From the NCBI GenBank assembly GCA_018971185.1, contig JAGXBH010000016.1:1-43219 (forward strand): a stretch of DNA of 43,219 nt, written 5' to 3'. This stretch comes from Acidobacteriota bacterium. Its GTDB lineage: Bacteria > Actinomycetota > Acidimicrobiia > Acidimicrobiales > RAAP-2. Positions 24,817 to 33,553 of the stretch are shown in pieces. The first letter of the stretch is position 1; every line of letters starts with the position of its first letter. The notes under the pieces are model-generated. The model was not told the origin of the DNA. It saw nothing but the letters and a program-made list of their open reading frames with translations, and did not search any database. Both the position numbers and the translations under genes were made by a program.

Positions 24817-25248
24817 TCAGCGTCCCGTGCTACCAAAGCCGCCCGTGGCCCGAGTGGAGTCGGGGAGCGAGTCGACTTCGGCGAAGTCCACGTCGGGGAC
24901 GGCGAGGACGACCAATTGCGCGATGCGGTCCCCGGGGCTGACCGAATAGGCCTCGTGCGGATCGAGGTTCACGAGCGCGACCTTGATCTCGCCGCGGTAG
25001 CCGGCATCGATCAGGCCGGGGGCGTTGGCGCACGTCACGCCGTGGCGCGACGCCAGGCCACTGCGCGGCAACACGAATCCGGCGTAGCCGTCGGGGATCG
25101 CGAGGGCCAGTCCCGTCGCCACGGTCGCCCGCGCGCCGGGGGCGAGCTCGCACCCCTCGACGGCCACCAGGTCGCCTCCGGCGTCCCCGGGGTGCTGGGC
25201 CCGCGGCACGACCGCGTCGGGATGGAGACGGCGCACCTGAATCCTCAT
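24817..25248 (-). CDS. dut: Deoxyuridine 5'-triphosphate nucleotidohydrolase (dUTPase)
   Basis: dUTPase hydrolyses dUTP to dUMP and pyrophosphate, keeping uracil out of DNA and feeding dTMP synthesis. The 143-residue product has the five trimeric dUTPase motifs in order: PGDAGGDL, RSGLASRHG, NAPGLIDAGYRGEI, PGDRIAQLV and RATGGFGSTG. The ATG at 25248 is chosen because a TAGTGT hexamer lies seven bases upstream, overlapping an alternative in-frame GTG at 25257. Confidence 0.94.
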   Translation of the reverse strand: MRIQVRRLHPDAVVPRAQHPGDAGGDLVAVEGCELAPGARATVATGLALAIPDGYAGFVLPRSGLASRHGVTCANAPGLIDAGYRGEIKVALVNLDPHEAYSVSPGDRIAQLVVLAVPDVDFAEVDSLPDSTRATGGFGSTGR

Positions 25249-25255
25249 CACCGGC

Positions 25256-25291
25256 ACACTAGCCCCGCGCGCCGCCGCGCTTGGGTAGTCT
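25256..25291. promoter_or_regulatory. Compact divergent leaderless promoters for dut and orn
   Basis: TAGTGT (25261-25256, minus) lies seven bases before the dut ATG and TAGTCT (25286-25291, plus) six bases before the orn ATG. Only 24 bp separate the two hexamers, so polymerases at the two promoters should interfere. No clear -35 is visible for either. Confidence 0.55.
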
Positions 25292-25297
25292 CACTGG

Positions 25298-25855
25298 ATG
25301 CTCGCATGGATGGACCTCGAGATGACCGGCCTGGAACCCCACCGTCACGTCATCGTGGAAATCGCCACCGTCATCACCGACGATGACCTCAACATCGTGG
25401 CGGAGGGCCCGGACCTGGTGATCCACGCCACTTCAGAACAACTCGCCGAGATGGGCGACTTCGTCACCGAGATGCACACGAGGTCGGGCTTGTTGCCGGC
25501 GATCGTGGCCTCGACGGTGAGCGTGCGCGACGCGGAGGTGGCCACTCTCGACTTCCTGAGGGCCCACATCGCCCAGGAGCGCACCGTCCCGCTCTGTGGG
25601 AACTCGATCGGAACAGACCGACGTTTCCTCCAGGAGTACATGCCCGAGCTCGAGAGCTTCTTCCACTATCGCAACGTCGACGTCTCCACGATCAAGGAAC
25701 TGGCACGGCGCTGGCACCCCGACGTCCTCGACGCCACTCCCGACAAGGCCACGACGCACCGCGCCCTCGACGACATCCGTGAATCCATCGACGAACTGGT
25801 GCACTACCGTACGACGCTGTTTCCCCCTCACGGCGACGCGATAACGTCGAAGTGA
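25298..25855 (+). CDS. orn: Oligoribonuclease
   Basis: Orn degrades very short RNAs, including pGpG from c-di-GMP breakdown, to mononucleotides. The 185-residue product shows the DEDDh exonuclease residues: WMDLEMTG (Asp6, Glu8), GNSIGTDRRFL, and the late H-x4-D in THRALDDI. Because this window also encodes a GGDEF-EAL protein, Orn is a plausible finisher of its pGpG product. The start is fixed by TAGTCT six bases upstream. Its stop overlaps the ATG of the acyl-CoA synthetase gene (TGATG). Confidence 0.94.
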   Translation: MLAWMDLEMTGLEPHRHVIVEIATVITDDDLNIVAEGPDLVIHATSEQLAEMGDFVTEMHTRSGLLPAIVASTVSVRDAEVATLDFLRAHIAQERTVPLCGNSIGTDRRFLQEYMPELESFFHYRNVDVSTIKELARRWHPDVLDATPDKATTHRALDDIRESIDELVHYRTTLFPPHGDAITSK

Positions 25856-27600
25856 TGCCCCGCGCCACCCGATCTCTTTCAGAGGTTCGAGCGGCGATCA
25901 CGGCCCCCGGCCAACCCTTCGAGACGACGTCGATCGACGTCCACGGCGTGCGCTTCACGTCGTGGAAGAACGGACCGACGAACCTGGTGGAGGTGCTCGC
26001 ACACTCGCGCAACCACGGGGACCGCGAGTTCATCGTCCACGAGGGTCAGCGCCTCACGTTCCAACAGCACTTCGACTGGGCCGCGACCATGGCGCATCGT
26101 CTCATCGAACACGGCATCGAGCCCGGCGACCGCGTGGCCATCGCCGCGCGCAACCTCCCCCAGGGCATCGCCACCTTCTGGGGGGCCCTCGCGGCGGGTG
26201 CCGTCATCGCGCCACTGAACGCGTGGTGGACCAGCGAGGAACTGGCGTACGGTCTGAACGACTCGGGAGCCAAGGTCCTCGTCCTCGACGAGGAACGACT
26301 CGCTCGGCTCCGCAAGCAGTTCAACGGCCTCAAGCACCTGCGCCACATCGTGGTGATCAGCGACGACCCGGCCCACCCGGCCGACCTGGGCAAGCCCCAC
26401 GACGTCATCTCCTTGTGGGGGTACCGTGAGTTCCTCGGCGACGTCGCGACCGGCGTCCAACTGCCCGCCGTCGACATCGACCCCGACGACGACGCCACGA
26501 TCTTCTACACCGCGGGCACCACGGCGAAACCCAAGGGTGCGGTGGCCACTCACCGCAACTCCGTGGTCAGCGTGATGTCCCTCGCCTTCGCCAACGAAAG
26601 CCGCGACCTCGCCGCCGGCGTCGGCGATACGGCGCGGCGCGAGATCAGCTTGCTCAACATCCCGCTCTTCCACGTCACCGGCGCCCTCGCCGGGCTCGTC
26701 GCGCACACCGCGACGGGGGGGACGCTCGTGACCATGCGCCACTTCGACGCCGGACGCGCCCTGGCGCTGATCGAGCGCGAACGCGTCACCACCATCGGCG
26801 GCGTACCCACGATCGTCCAGCAACTCCTGGCCCACCCCGACCTCAAGAAGTTCGACCTGTCGAGCGTGCGCTACGTGACCTACGGGGGGGCGCCGGTCCC
26901 CGAAGACCTGCCCTCGCGCATCGCGGCGGCGCTGCCGCGCGCCATCGCGAGTAACGGCTACGGCCTGACCGAGACGTCCGCGCTGGTGGCCCAGATCAGT
27001 GGCGAGGAGTACGCGGCGCACCCCACGAGCTGCGGCCTCGCGCTACCGGTGTGCGAGATCGCCGTCGTGCCCGAGTCCTTCGACGGCACCGAACCCACCG
27101 CGGCCACCCGCTGCGCGACCAACGAGGCCGGTGAGCTCTGGGTGAAGGGGCCCAACGTAGTCCGCGGGTACTGGCACAAGCCCCAGGCCACCTCGCAGTG
27201 CTTCTCACGTGGCTGGGTGCGCACCGGTGACATCGCGCGCGTCGACGCCGAGGGACTGATCTACATCGTCGACCGCTCCAAGGACATGATCATCCATCGC
27301 GGCGAGAACGTCTACCCTTCGGTCGTTGAGGCCGAACTGAGTCAGCACCCCGCGGTCGCCGAGTGTGCCGTCATCGGCCTGCCCCACGTCGACGACGGCG
27401 AGGAGGTGGTCGCGGTGGTCGTGCTGCGCGAGGAGGGACTCGCGAGTGTCGCGCAACTCGCCGACTTCCTCCGGCCGCGACTGGCGACGTTCGAGATGCC
27501 CGCGCGGTTCTACGTCCGGCCGTTCGCCCTACCGCGCAACGCGCAACTCAAGGTCCTCAAGCGCGAACTGCGCGAGGCGCTCGCCCACGAGACCTTCTGA
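25855..27600 (+). CDS. AMP-forming acyl-CoA synthetase (class I adenylate-forming enzyme)
   Basis: The 581-residue product has the full adenylate-forming core: the phosphate loop YTAGTTAKPKGAVATH, the YGLTETSAL motif, GWVRTGDIARVDAEGLIYIVDR, the hinge DMIIHRGENVYP, and a C-terminal Lys in NAQLKVLKREL. It activates a carboxylic acid as acyl-AMP and passes it to CoA; sequence alone points to fatty or related acids but not chain length. The ATG at 25855 overlaps the orn stop by one base. A strong hairpin follows its stop. Confidence 0.87.
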   Translation: MPRATRSLSEVRAAITAPGQPFETTSIDVHGVRFTSWKNGPTNLVEVLAHSRNHGDREFIVHEGQRLTFQQHFDWAATMAHRLIEHGIEPGDRVAIAARNLPQGIATFWGALAAGAVIAPLNAWWTSEELAYGLNDSGAKVLVLDEERLARLRKQFNGLKHLRHIVVISDDPAHPADLGKPHDVISLWGYREFLGDVATGVQLPAVDIDPDDDATIFYTAGTTAKPKGAVATHRNSVVSVMSLAFANESRDLAAGVGDTARREISLLNIPLFHVTGALAGLVAHTATGGTLVTMRHFDAGRALALIERERVTTIGGVPTIVQQLLAHPDLKKFDLSSVRYVTYGGAPVPEDLPSRIAAALPRAIASNGYGLTETSALVAQISGEEYAAHPTSCGLALPVCEIAVVPESFDGTEPTAATRCATNEAGELWVKGPNVVRGYWHKPQATSQCFSRGWVRTGDIARVDAEGLIYIVDRSKDMIIHRGENVYPSVVEAELSQHPAVAECAVIGLPHVDDGEEVVAVVVLREEGLASVAQLADFLRPRLATFEMPARFYVRPFALPRNAQLKVLKRELREALAHETF

Positions 27601-27614
27601 TTCTCGACGACGCA

Positions 27615-27646
27615 ACGCCCGCCACCGCCTCGGCGGTGGCGGGCGT
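27615..27646. terminator. Bidirectional terminator-like hairpin between the acyl-CoA synthetase and peroxiredoxin genes
   Basis: A 15-bp perfect stem (ACGCCCGCCACCGCC and its complement) with a two-base formal loop (a CTCG tetraloop after opening one pair) lies between two convergent genes. No U-run is present on either strand, as is common in high-GC actinobacteria. Confidence 0.75.
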
Positions 27647-27653
27647 GTGCCGA

Positions 27654-28289
27654 CTACAGGTTGGGCTGCGGGGTGGTGCGCAGGTACGGCTTGATCTTGG
27701 TGAAGCCCTTGGGGAACTTGGTCGCGGCCTCGTCGTCGCTCACCGAGTTGGCGATGATGACGTCCTCGCCATTGGTCCAGTTCACGGGCGTCGCCACCGA
27801 GTAGCCCGAGGTCAACTGCAGTGAGTCGAGCACGCGAAGGATCTCGTCGATGTTGCGCCCGGTGGAGGCCGGGTACGTCAACGTCAGCTTCACCTTCTTG
27901 TCGGGACCGATGATGAAGACGCTGCGAACCGTGAGGGTGTCGTTGGCGTTGGGGTGGATCATGTCGTAGAGGTCGGCCACCTTGTGGTTCTCGTCGCCGA
28001 TCAACGGGAAGTTGAGGTCGGCGCCCTGCGTCTCGCCGATGTCGGACTTCCACTGGTTGTGCGAGGCGACGTCGTCGACCGACAGACCGATGATCTTGGT
28101 GTTACGAGCGTCGAAGTCCGCCTTGCGCTTGGCGAAGCCGCCGAGTTCGGTGGTGCACACCGGAGTGAAGTCCTTGGGGTGCGAGAACAGGATCCCCCAA
28201 CTGTCACCGAGCCACTCGTGGAAATGGATGGTTCCTTCCGTGGTCTCCGCGGTGAAGTCCGGGGCCACGTCGCCAAGGCGAATCGTCAT
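27654..28289 (-). CDS. 1-Cys peroxiredoxin (Prx6 subfamily)
   Basis: The 211-residue product reduces hydrogen peroxide and alkyl hydroperoxides. The active site HPKDFTPVCTTE has the peroxidatic Cys45, and there is no other Cys in the protein, so it is of the 1-Cys kind. The length and the YPASTGRNIDEILRVLDSLQLT block fit Prx6. The electron donor is not encoded nearby. The ATG at 28289 has an AAGGAG site. Confidence 0.93.
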   Translation of the reverse strand: MTIRLGDVAPDFTAETTEGTIHFHEWLGDSWGILFSHPKDFTPVCTTELGGFAKRKADFDARNTKIIGLSVDDVASHNQWKSDIGETQGADLNFPLIGDENHKVADLYDMIHPNANDTLTVRSVFIIGPDKKVKLTLTYPASTGRNIDEILRVLDSLQLTSGYSVATPVNWTNGEDVIIANSVSDDEAATKFPKGFTKIKPYLRTTPQPNL

Positions 28290-28304
28290 AGCTGCTCCTT
28301 GTAT

Positions 28305-28362
28305 GGATGACGCCAGTCCCTCGACTGGGCATCCCTAGTCTACTCGGAGAACTCGAATTCTC
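28305..28362 (-). promoter_or_regulatory. Peroxiredoxin promoter with 5'-end hairpin and upstream palindrome
   Basis: A -10 element TAGACT lies at 28342-28337, placing the transcript start near 28330. The first bases of the mRNA fold into a hairpin, CCAGTC-GAGG-GACTGG (28328-28313), whose stem could be extended by flanking GGATG/CATCC. Just upstream of the -10, GAGAACTCGAATTCTC (28347-28362) is a 16-bp palindrome with one mismatched pair, placed where a regulator could block or activate. Confidence 0.5.
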
Positions 28363-28428
28363 TGAAATCTCTATTTGATTTGTAGGTTATTGATCCGTGT
28401 CGGGCTCGTTTCCTGTGAGACTGGAGGG

Positions 28429-29112
28429 ATGCCCTCACACACCGTCGCCGCCTTCGACCTCGACGGGACCCTGACCGAGGGGGGCAGCGTCTTCGCGTGG
28501 CTGCGCTTCATCGGTGGTGACGCCACCGTCGCGCGCGCGGCCCTCCCCCTGCTGGTCCCCCTGACCATCGGGGCGGTCCGGTCCGGTCACTGGGCGGACT
28601 CGGCCAAGGAGCGACTGTTCCAAGCGGTCCTCGCGGGTCGCGACCTCGCCGAGGTCACCCGGGCGTCACGCGACTTCATCGTCGAGCACCTACGTGACGA
28701 AGGTCGACACGAAGTGCTGGCGCGCCTGCGTTGGCATCTCGAGCACGGCCACGACGTCGTCATCGTCTCGGCCTCCCCCCAGATCTACGTCGACATCCTC
28801 GCCGAGGAACTCGGGATCGCGGGCGGGCTCGGCACCCGCCTCGCGGTGGACGACCGCGGTCGCCTCACCGGCAGCTACCTCGGCAAGAACTGTCGCGGCA
28901 CCGAGAAGATGCGACGGCTCAACGAATGGATCACGGCGCGTGGCTACGACGAGGAGCCCGTCATCTACGCCTACGGCAACTCCCGCGGCGACCGGCGCCT
29001 GCTCGCGGGCGCCACCCACCCCTTCGACGCCGGCAAGATGGGTCGATGGGGGGCGTTGCGCGCCTACCCGCGACTGGCCGAGGAGATTCGCGCCACCCCC
29101 GAGGACCGCTAG
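28429..29112 (+). CDS. HAD-IB family phosphatase (SerB-like)
   Basis: The 227-residue product has HAD motif I FDLDGTLTEG, motif II in IVSASPQIY, and the Lys and Asp motifs in GTEKMRRL and YGNSRGDRRLL. The helical cap region with LFQAVLAGRDLAEV matches HAD-IB proteins such as phosphoserine phosphatase relatives and actinobacterial lysophospholipid-associated hydrolases. The substrate is uncertain. The ATG at 28429 is the family-consistent start; a GAGACT hexamer lies six bases upstream, so a leaderless transcript is possible. Confidence 0.85.
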   Translation: MPSHTVAAFDLDGTLTEGGSVFAWLRFIGGDATVARAALPLLVPLTIGAVRSGHWADSAKERLFQAVLAGRDLAEVTRASRDFIVEHLRDEGRHEVLARLRWHLEHGHDVVIVSASPQIYVDILAEELGIAGGLGTRLAVDDRGRLTGSYLGKNCRGTEKMRRLNEWITARGYDEEPVIYAYGNSRGDRRLLAGATHPFDAGKMGRWGALRAYPRLAEEIRATPEDR

Positions 29113-29205
29113 CGAATCCGCGACGGTCGCGCGAGCCAATCTCAACGGCGACACAATGGCGTCACCGTTCTTGGTCAAATGGGCTTTTTTCGCGGGCGGC
29201 AACGT

Positions 29206-29211
29206 TACTCT
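29206..29211 (+). promoter_or_regulatory. -10 element TACTCT for the GGDEF-EAL gene
   Basis: TACTCT is preceded by AT-rich sequence with TTGGTC and T-runs and followed by a short leader carrying GAAGGGTGG before the GTG at 29234. It argues against the in-frame ATG at 29156 as the start. Confidence 0.45.
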
Positions 29212-29233
29212 TGCCCTGAAGGGTGGTGGCCAC

Positions 29234-31438
29234 GTGTCGGATCGAGAGCAAGACGCCGTCTCGTCTCCCCTCGCGAGTACTCTCGCCACGAGCCAAGGGA
29301 CGGACGTCGGCGCCGTCGCACGCGGCGTCTCGGACACCGAGTACTTCTCGATGCTCGACGCCATCGGCCACAACACGGAGGACGTCATCATCATCGTCGA
29401 CGACCAAGGTCGCGTGGCCTACGGCAATCCCGTGGCCGAACGGGTCTTCGGCGTGCGAGTGCGGGAGACCCTCGGCACGCCGGCGCGCCTCTACCTGCAC
29501 CCCGATGACCTCGAGGACAACCTTCGCTTCTTCGCCGACCTGCTGGAGAAGCCGGGAACCTCGGCCCGGCGCGAGTTGCGGACCATGTCGCCGCGCGGTG
29601 ACGTGCGAGCCCTCGAGGTCGTCTGCACCAACCTGCTCGACGACCCGTCGATCCACGGGGTCGTCATCAATGGGCGCGACGTGACCGATCGCAACGAGAG
29701 CTACGCGCGCCTCGAGGCGCTCGAGGAGAGGTTCCGCCTCGCCTTCGAGGAGAACATGGCCCCCATGACGTTCACCGACGCCGACGATCGGATCCTGGCG
29801 GTCAACGACGCCTTCTGCGAGATGATCGGATTCTCGCGCGAGGAACTGATCGGCTTCGACTCGACACCCTTCACCTACCCCGATGACGTGGGCGTGACCG
29901 AGGAGACGCACCGGCGCGTCCTCAACGGCGACGCACAGCGCGTGCGCTACGTGAAGCGCTACCAGCGCAAGGACGGCCAGGTCATCGACGTGGAAGTCTC
30001 GAGGTCACCGGCGCGCGACGCGCACGGACGCATCCTCTACTTCGTCTTCTCCGAGCGCGACATCACCGAGGAGCGCAAGCTCACCGCCCAACTCTCGCAC
30101 CAGGCACTGCACGACTCGATCACCGGACTCGCGAATCGCGCCCTCCTCGAGGCCCAATTGACCAGGGCCCGCGCGAGCGTCAAGCGACGCGGCGGGTTCA
30201 ACGCGCTGTTCCTTTTGGACCTCGACGACTTCAAGGGCGTCAACGACACCCAGGGCCACCTGGTGGGTGACGAACTTCTGATCGGCGTGGCGCGGCGCTT
30301 CGAATCCGTGACCCGCCCGTCGGACACATTGTGCCGATTCGGCAGCGACGAGTTCATCTACCTGGCCGAGGGTCTCACGTCACCGAGCGACGTCAACGGC
30401 ATCGCCGAGCGTCTCCTCGCGGTCCTCACCACGCCCTTCACCTTCGACAACGTCACCATCGAGCAACGCGCCACCGTGGGCGTCGTGACGTGGGGTCGCG
30501 ACGACGCCGACGTCGATCTCCTACAGAACGTGGACGTCGCCCTCTACGAGGCCAAGCGCCACCATCGCGGCGGCTTCGTGATCTACGAGCCCTCGATGCG
30601 CGAGGAGGCCAGCCATCGCTTCATGATGGTCCAAGAGTTGCGCAACTCCCTCGCCCGCGGTGAGCTGCGCCTGCACTACCAACCCATCGTCCGACTTCCC
30701 GACACCACCGTCGTGGGCTTCGAGGGCTTGATCCGCTGGCACCACGCCGAGCGCGGTTGGGTGCCCCCGAACGACTTCATCCCCCTGGCCGAACGTAGCG
30801 ACATCATCCTCGACATCGGCGCGCTCGCCATCGAGTCGGCCGTCGCGGCCGCGAGCGCCTGGGCCGCCGAGGTCCCCGACGGAGCGCCGCGCCCCTTCGT
30901 CTGCGTCAACCTCTCCGCGCGACAGTTCTACTCGCCCCACCTGGTGCCGCTCATCGAGTCGGCCCTCGAACGCCACGGGCTCGACGGGTCCCAACTCATC
31001 CTGGAGATCACCGAGGGGGTCGCGGTCTCCAACTTCGGCGATGCGCTCAACACCCTCGAACGCCTCGAGCGCATCGGGGTGGCCATCGCCCTCGACGACT
31101 TCGGTACCGGCTTCTCGTCGTTGTCGTATCTGGCCAAGATCAACCCGCGCATCATCAAGGTGGACCAGTCCTTCGTCCAACTGGCGAGCGAGAGCCCCCG
31201 CGACGCCACGTTGTTGGAGGCCATCGTCTCGCTCGGACGCAATCTCGACATCACCATGCTGGCCGAGGGCATCGAGACGAGCGACCAGCTCAATCGCCTG
31301 GTGAACCTGCATTGCTCGTTGGCCCAGGGCTTCCTCTTCTCCCCCGCCATCGAGGTCGACCTCGCCCGGGGACTGGTGGGTCGGGACTTCCGCAGCCAGG
31401 TGCGCCTCGAGACAGCGCCCGACTCCTACTCCATCTGA
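29234..31438 (+). CDS. PAS-PAS-GGDEF-EAL cyclic di-GMP signalling protein
   Basis: The 734-residue soluble protein has two PAS domains (about 38-155 and 160-283), a GGDEF domain (about 290-455) and an EAL domain (about 470-720). The diguanylate cyclase signature reads GSDEF (370-374) in place of GGDEF. The phosphodiesterase signature reads EGL (497-499) in place of EAL, while the other EAL residues look intact: ITEGV, DDFGTGFSSLSYL, KVDQSF and AEGIET. The EAL half is probably active and the GGDEF half may be active or only bind GTP. No membrane helix is present, so the PAS domains probably sense a cytoplasmic cue. Orn, which clears pGpG, is encoded 3.4 kb upstream. Confidence 0.88.
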   Translation: MSDREQDAVSSPLASTLATSQGTDVGAVARGVSDTEYFSMLDAIGHNTEDVIIIVDDQGRVAYGNPVAERVFGVRVRETLGTPARLYLHPDDLEDNLRFFADLLEKPGTSARRELRTMSPRGDVRALEVVCTNLLDDPSIHGVVINGRDVTDRNESYARLEALEERFRLAFEENMAPMTFTDADDRILAVNDAFCEMIGFSREELIGFDSTPFTYPDDVGVTEETHRRVLNGDAQRVRYVKRYQRKDGQVIDVEVSRSPARDAHGRILYFVFSERDITEERKLTAQLSHQALHDSITGLANRALLEAQLTRARASVKRRGGFNALFLLDLDDFKGVNDTQGHLVGDELLIGVARRFESVTRPSDTLCRFGSDEFIYLAEGLTSPSDVNGIAERLLAVLTTPFTFDNVTIEQRATVGVVTWGRDDADVDLLQNVDVALYEAKRHHRGGFVIYEPSMREEASHRFMMVQELRNSLARGELRLHYQPIVRLPDTTVVGFEGLIRWHHAERGWVPPNDFIPLAERSDIILDIGALAIESAVAAASAWAAEVPDGAPRPFVCVNLSARQFYSPHLVPLIESALERHGLDGSQLILEITEGVAVSNFGDALNTLERLERIGVAIALDDFGTGFSSLSYLAKINPRIIKVDQSFVQLASESPRDATLLEAIVSLGRNLDITMLAEGIETSDQLNRLVNLHCSLAQGFLFSPAIEVDLARGLVGRDFRSQVRLETAPDSYSI

Positions 31439-31459
31439 CCTCGCGGCGCGCTCGCGAGG
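31439..31459. terminator. Bidirectional hairpin between the GGDEF-EAL gene and wzt
   Basis: CCTCGCG and CGCGAGG (31439-31445, 31453-31459) form a 7-bp stem with a 7-base loop in the 24-bp convergent gap. Confidence 0.6.
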
Positions 31460-31462
31460 GAT

Positions 31463-32614
31463 TTAGACCTGACGAATGGAGGCGTCGAGTTCGACCAGGC
31501 CGCCCTCGCGCCCCCCGTAGGTCACCTGCATCGTCGCCACCTTCTCGCCCCACGCCTTGACGTTGGAACCGCGGGGGTCGACGACGCCGACGTTGATGTC
31601 GAAGACGCCGTCGAGCAGCGGGATGTTCGGTAGGTCGACGCCGATCGTGTTGACGCCGGGTCGCAGGTTGATCGGCGCCCCCTGCGCGTCGGAGCGGCTC
31701 ACGAGCACACCGGCTCGCGTGAAGATCTCCATGACGAAGTTGCCGCTGTAGGCGGTGGCGGAGGTGACGTGGACGTCGAAGTGCATGCTCGCGCCGCTGT
31801 GCACATCGAACGACCCCGAGGGTGTGGTCACCGAGTCGATGTGGACCTCGGCCGAGTGATCGTTGACCTCATTGGAGGGCGTGTCGCCCAGAAGGTGCTC
31901 ACGGAAGATCCGCAGCGAATCCGACACCGTGCCGTTGGCGATCATGAGTCCCGACTCGAGGACGATGGCGCGACTGGCCAGGGAGCGCACCTGGTCCGCC
32001 GAGTGCGTCACGAGCAGGATCGCGCGACCCTCCTCCTGGAAGTTGCGGATGCGGTCGATGCACTTCGCCTGGAAGCGCTCGTCGCCCACGGCGAGCACCT
32101 CGTCGACCACCAGGATGTCGGGGTTCACGTTCACCGCCACGGCGAAGGCCAGCCGCACGTACATGCCGCTCGAGTAGAACTTCACGGGGGTGTCGATGAA
32201 GTGCTGGATCTCGGAGAAGTCGACGATGTCCTCGAAGATCTGGTCGATCCTCTTGCGAGTGAAGCCCAGCATCGCGCCATAGATGTAGACGTTGTCGCGG
32301 CCCGAGAGTTCCAATTGGAAGCCCGCGCCCAACTCGAGCAGTGCGGCCAACGAGCCGCGCAATCGGATCTCGCCCGACGTTGGTTGCAGGACACCACAGA
32401 TGCACTTGAGCAGCGTCGACTTCCCCGACCCGTTGTGACCGAGGATGCCCACCGTCTCGCCCTCTTCGACCTCGAAGGAGATGTCCTTCAAGGCGGAGAA
32501 GTCCTCGGTCGAGCCGGTCTTAGGGTGGAGCAGTCGCTCCTTGAGCGACTGGTGCCGCTCGTAGTGGATCTTGAAGTCCTTGGAGACGTTCGCGACGTCG
32601 ACGACGGTGGTCAC
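31463..32614 (-). CDS. Polysaccharide export ABC transporter ATP-binding protein (Wzt/TagH type)
   Basis: The 383-residue product has an ATPase domain (1 to about 245) of the polysaccharide and teichoic acid export group: Walker A GHNGSGKST at 59-67, the GRDNVYIYGAMLGF block, the short signature YSSGMYVRLAFAVAV, and Walker B ILVVDEVLAVGDE. A C-terminal beta-rich domain of about 135 residues matches the position of the Wzt carbohydrate-binding domain. It works with the permease immediately upstream; the GTG directly follows the permease stop TAG with no gap. No glycosyltransferases lie nearby to identify the polymer. Confidence 0.88.
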   Translation of the reverse strand: MTTVVDVANVSKDFKIHYERHQSLKERLLHPKTGSTEDFSALKDISFEVEEGETVGILGHNGSGKSTLLKCICGVLQPTSGEIRLRGSLAALLELGAGFQLELSGRDNVYIYGAMLGFTRKRIDQIFEDIVDFSEIQHFIDTPVKFYSSGMYVRLAFAVAVNVNPDILVVDEVLAVGDERFQAKCIDRIRNFQEEGRAILLVTHSADQVRSLASRAIVLESGLMIANGTVSDSLRIFREHLLGDTPSNEVNDHSAEVHIDSVTTPSGSFDVHSGASMHFDVHVTSATAYSGNFVMEIFTRAGVLVSRSDAQGAPINLRPGVNTIGVDLPNIPLLDGVFDINVGVVDPRGSNVKAWGEKVATMQVTYGGREGGLVELDASIRQV

Positions 32615-33553
32615 CTATAACTCCGATTCGAAGTTGCCCTCGAGTCGCCCGAAGATCACGAGCGAGATGAGGAACACCGCACACATGATCGCGAACATCC
32701 CCAGGTTGAGGTAGAGGAACGAGGTCGCCGACCACTTGGGCAGCATGTGCAAGAGGGCGTGACCCGCCAGCAGCGAGTGCACGTCGGTCTGGACGTAGAA
32801 GGCGCGCTGGAAGGTCAGGACCAGCAGGGTCATGGGGTTGGAGAAGTACAGCAACGTGAGGCCGTGACGGTGGATCTGCGGCGCGAGGGAGTTGGAGTAC
32901 GAGTAGACCACCGGCGACATCCAGAACCACAGCTGCAACAACACCTCCATCAGGTGCTTCATGTCGCGCAGGTAGACGGTGATGGCCGACATCACGATCG
33001 CCACGGCGGAGGCGAACAGGTAGAGCGTCGCGAAGGTGATGGGCAGGATCGCCAGCATGGTCCAATTCGGCGCGTGGCCGAAGATGACGAGGAACAGCGC
33101 GAGGACGCCGAGTTGGATCAAGAAGTAGATGACCGCCGACCCCACGCTGGCCAGTGGGAGGATCTCGCGAGGGAACGATACCTTCTTCACCAGCCCCGCT
33201 CGGTCGACGATCACGCCGGTCGCGGAGTTGACGGCGTTCTGGAAGAGGTTCCAGACGATGAGTCCCGAGAAGAGGAAGATCACGTAGTTGGGGTAACCGT
33301 TCTTCAAGAAGACCGAGAACACCAAGTAGTAGATGCCCAACGTGAAGGCCGGCGCGAGCATCGACCAGAGCAGACCCAGCGCCGACCCCTTGTACTTGAT
33401 GCGGATGTCCGACACCACCAAGTTGCGCAGCAGTTCGCGTCGTTGCAGCAGATTGTGCAGTCGCGCGCGCAACTTGATGCGCGCGCTCACGACGCGCACC
33501 GGCGCGTGACTCAGGCCCTCATGAACCGCCTCTGACGAGGTGGCGTTCTCCAT
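32615..33553 (-). CDS. Polysaccharide export ABC-2 permease (Wzm/TagG type)
   Basis: The 312-residue product has a cytoplasmic amphipathic start (LLQRRELLRNLVVSDIRIKYKGSALGLLWSMLAP, typical of Wzm/TagG) and six membrane helices. It exports an undecaprenyl-linked polymer with the ATPase encoded next. Its ATG overlaps the clpP stop as TAATG, so the transporter is coupled to clpP. Which glycan is moved (wall polymer or surface polysaccharide) is not evident. Confidence 0.9.
   Translation of the reverse strand: MENATSSEAVHEGLSHAPVRVVSARIKLRARLHNLLQRRELLRNLVVSDIRIKYKGSALGLLWSMLAPAFTLGIYYLVFSVFLKNGYPNYVIFLFSGLIVWNLFQNAVNSATGVIVDRAGLVKKVSFPREILPLASVGSAVIYFLIQLGVLALFLVIFGHAPNWTMLAILPITFATLYLFASAVAIVMSAITVYLRDMKHLMEVLLQLWFWMSPVVYSYSNSLAPQIHRHGLTLLYFSNPMTLLVLTFQRAFYVQTDVHSLLAGHALLHMLPKWSATSFLYLNLGMFAIMCAVFLISLVIFGRLEGNFESEL

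Noticed and set aside
28694..29233. Long N-terminal extension of the GGDEF-EAL protein
   Set aside because: It is the antiphase shadow of the HAD gene up to 29112, and a promoter-like TACTCT plus ribosome site lie just before the GTG at 29234.
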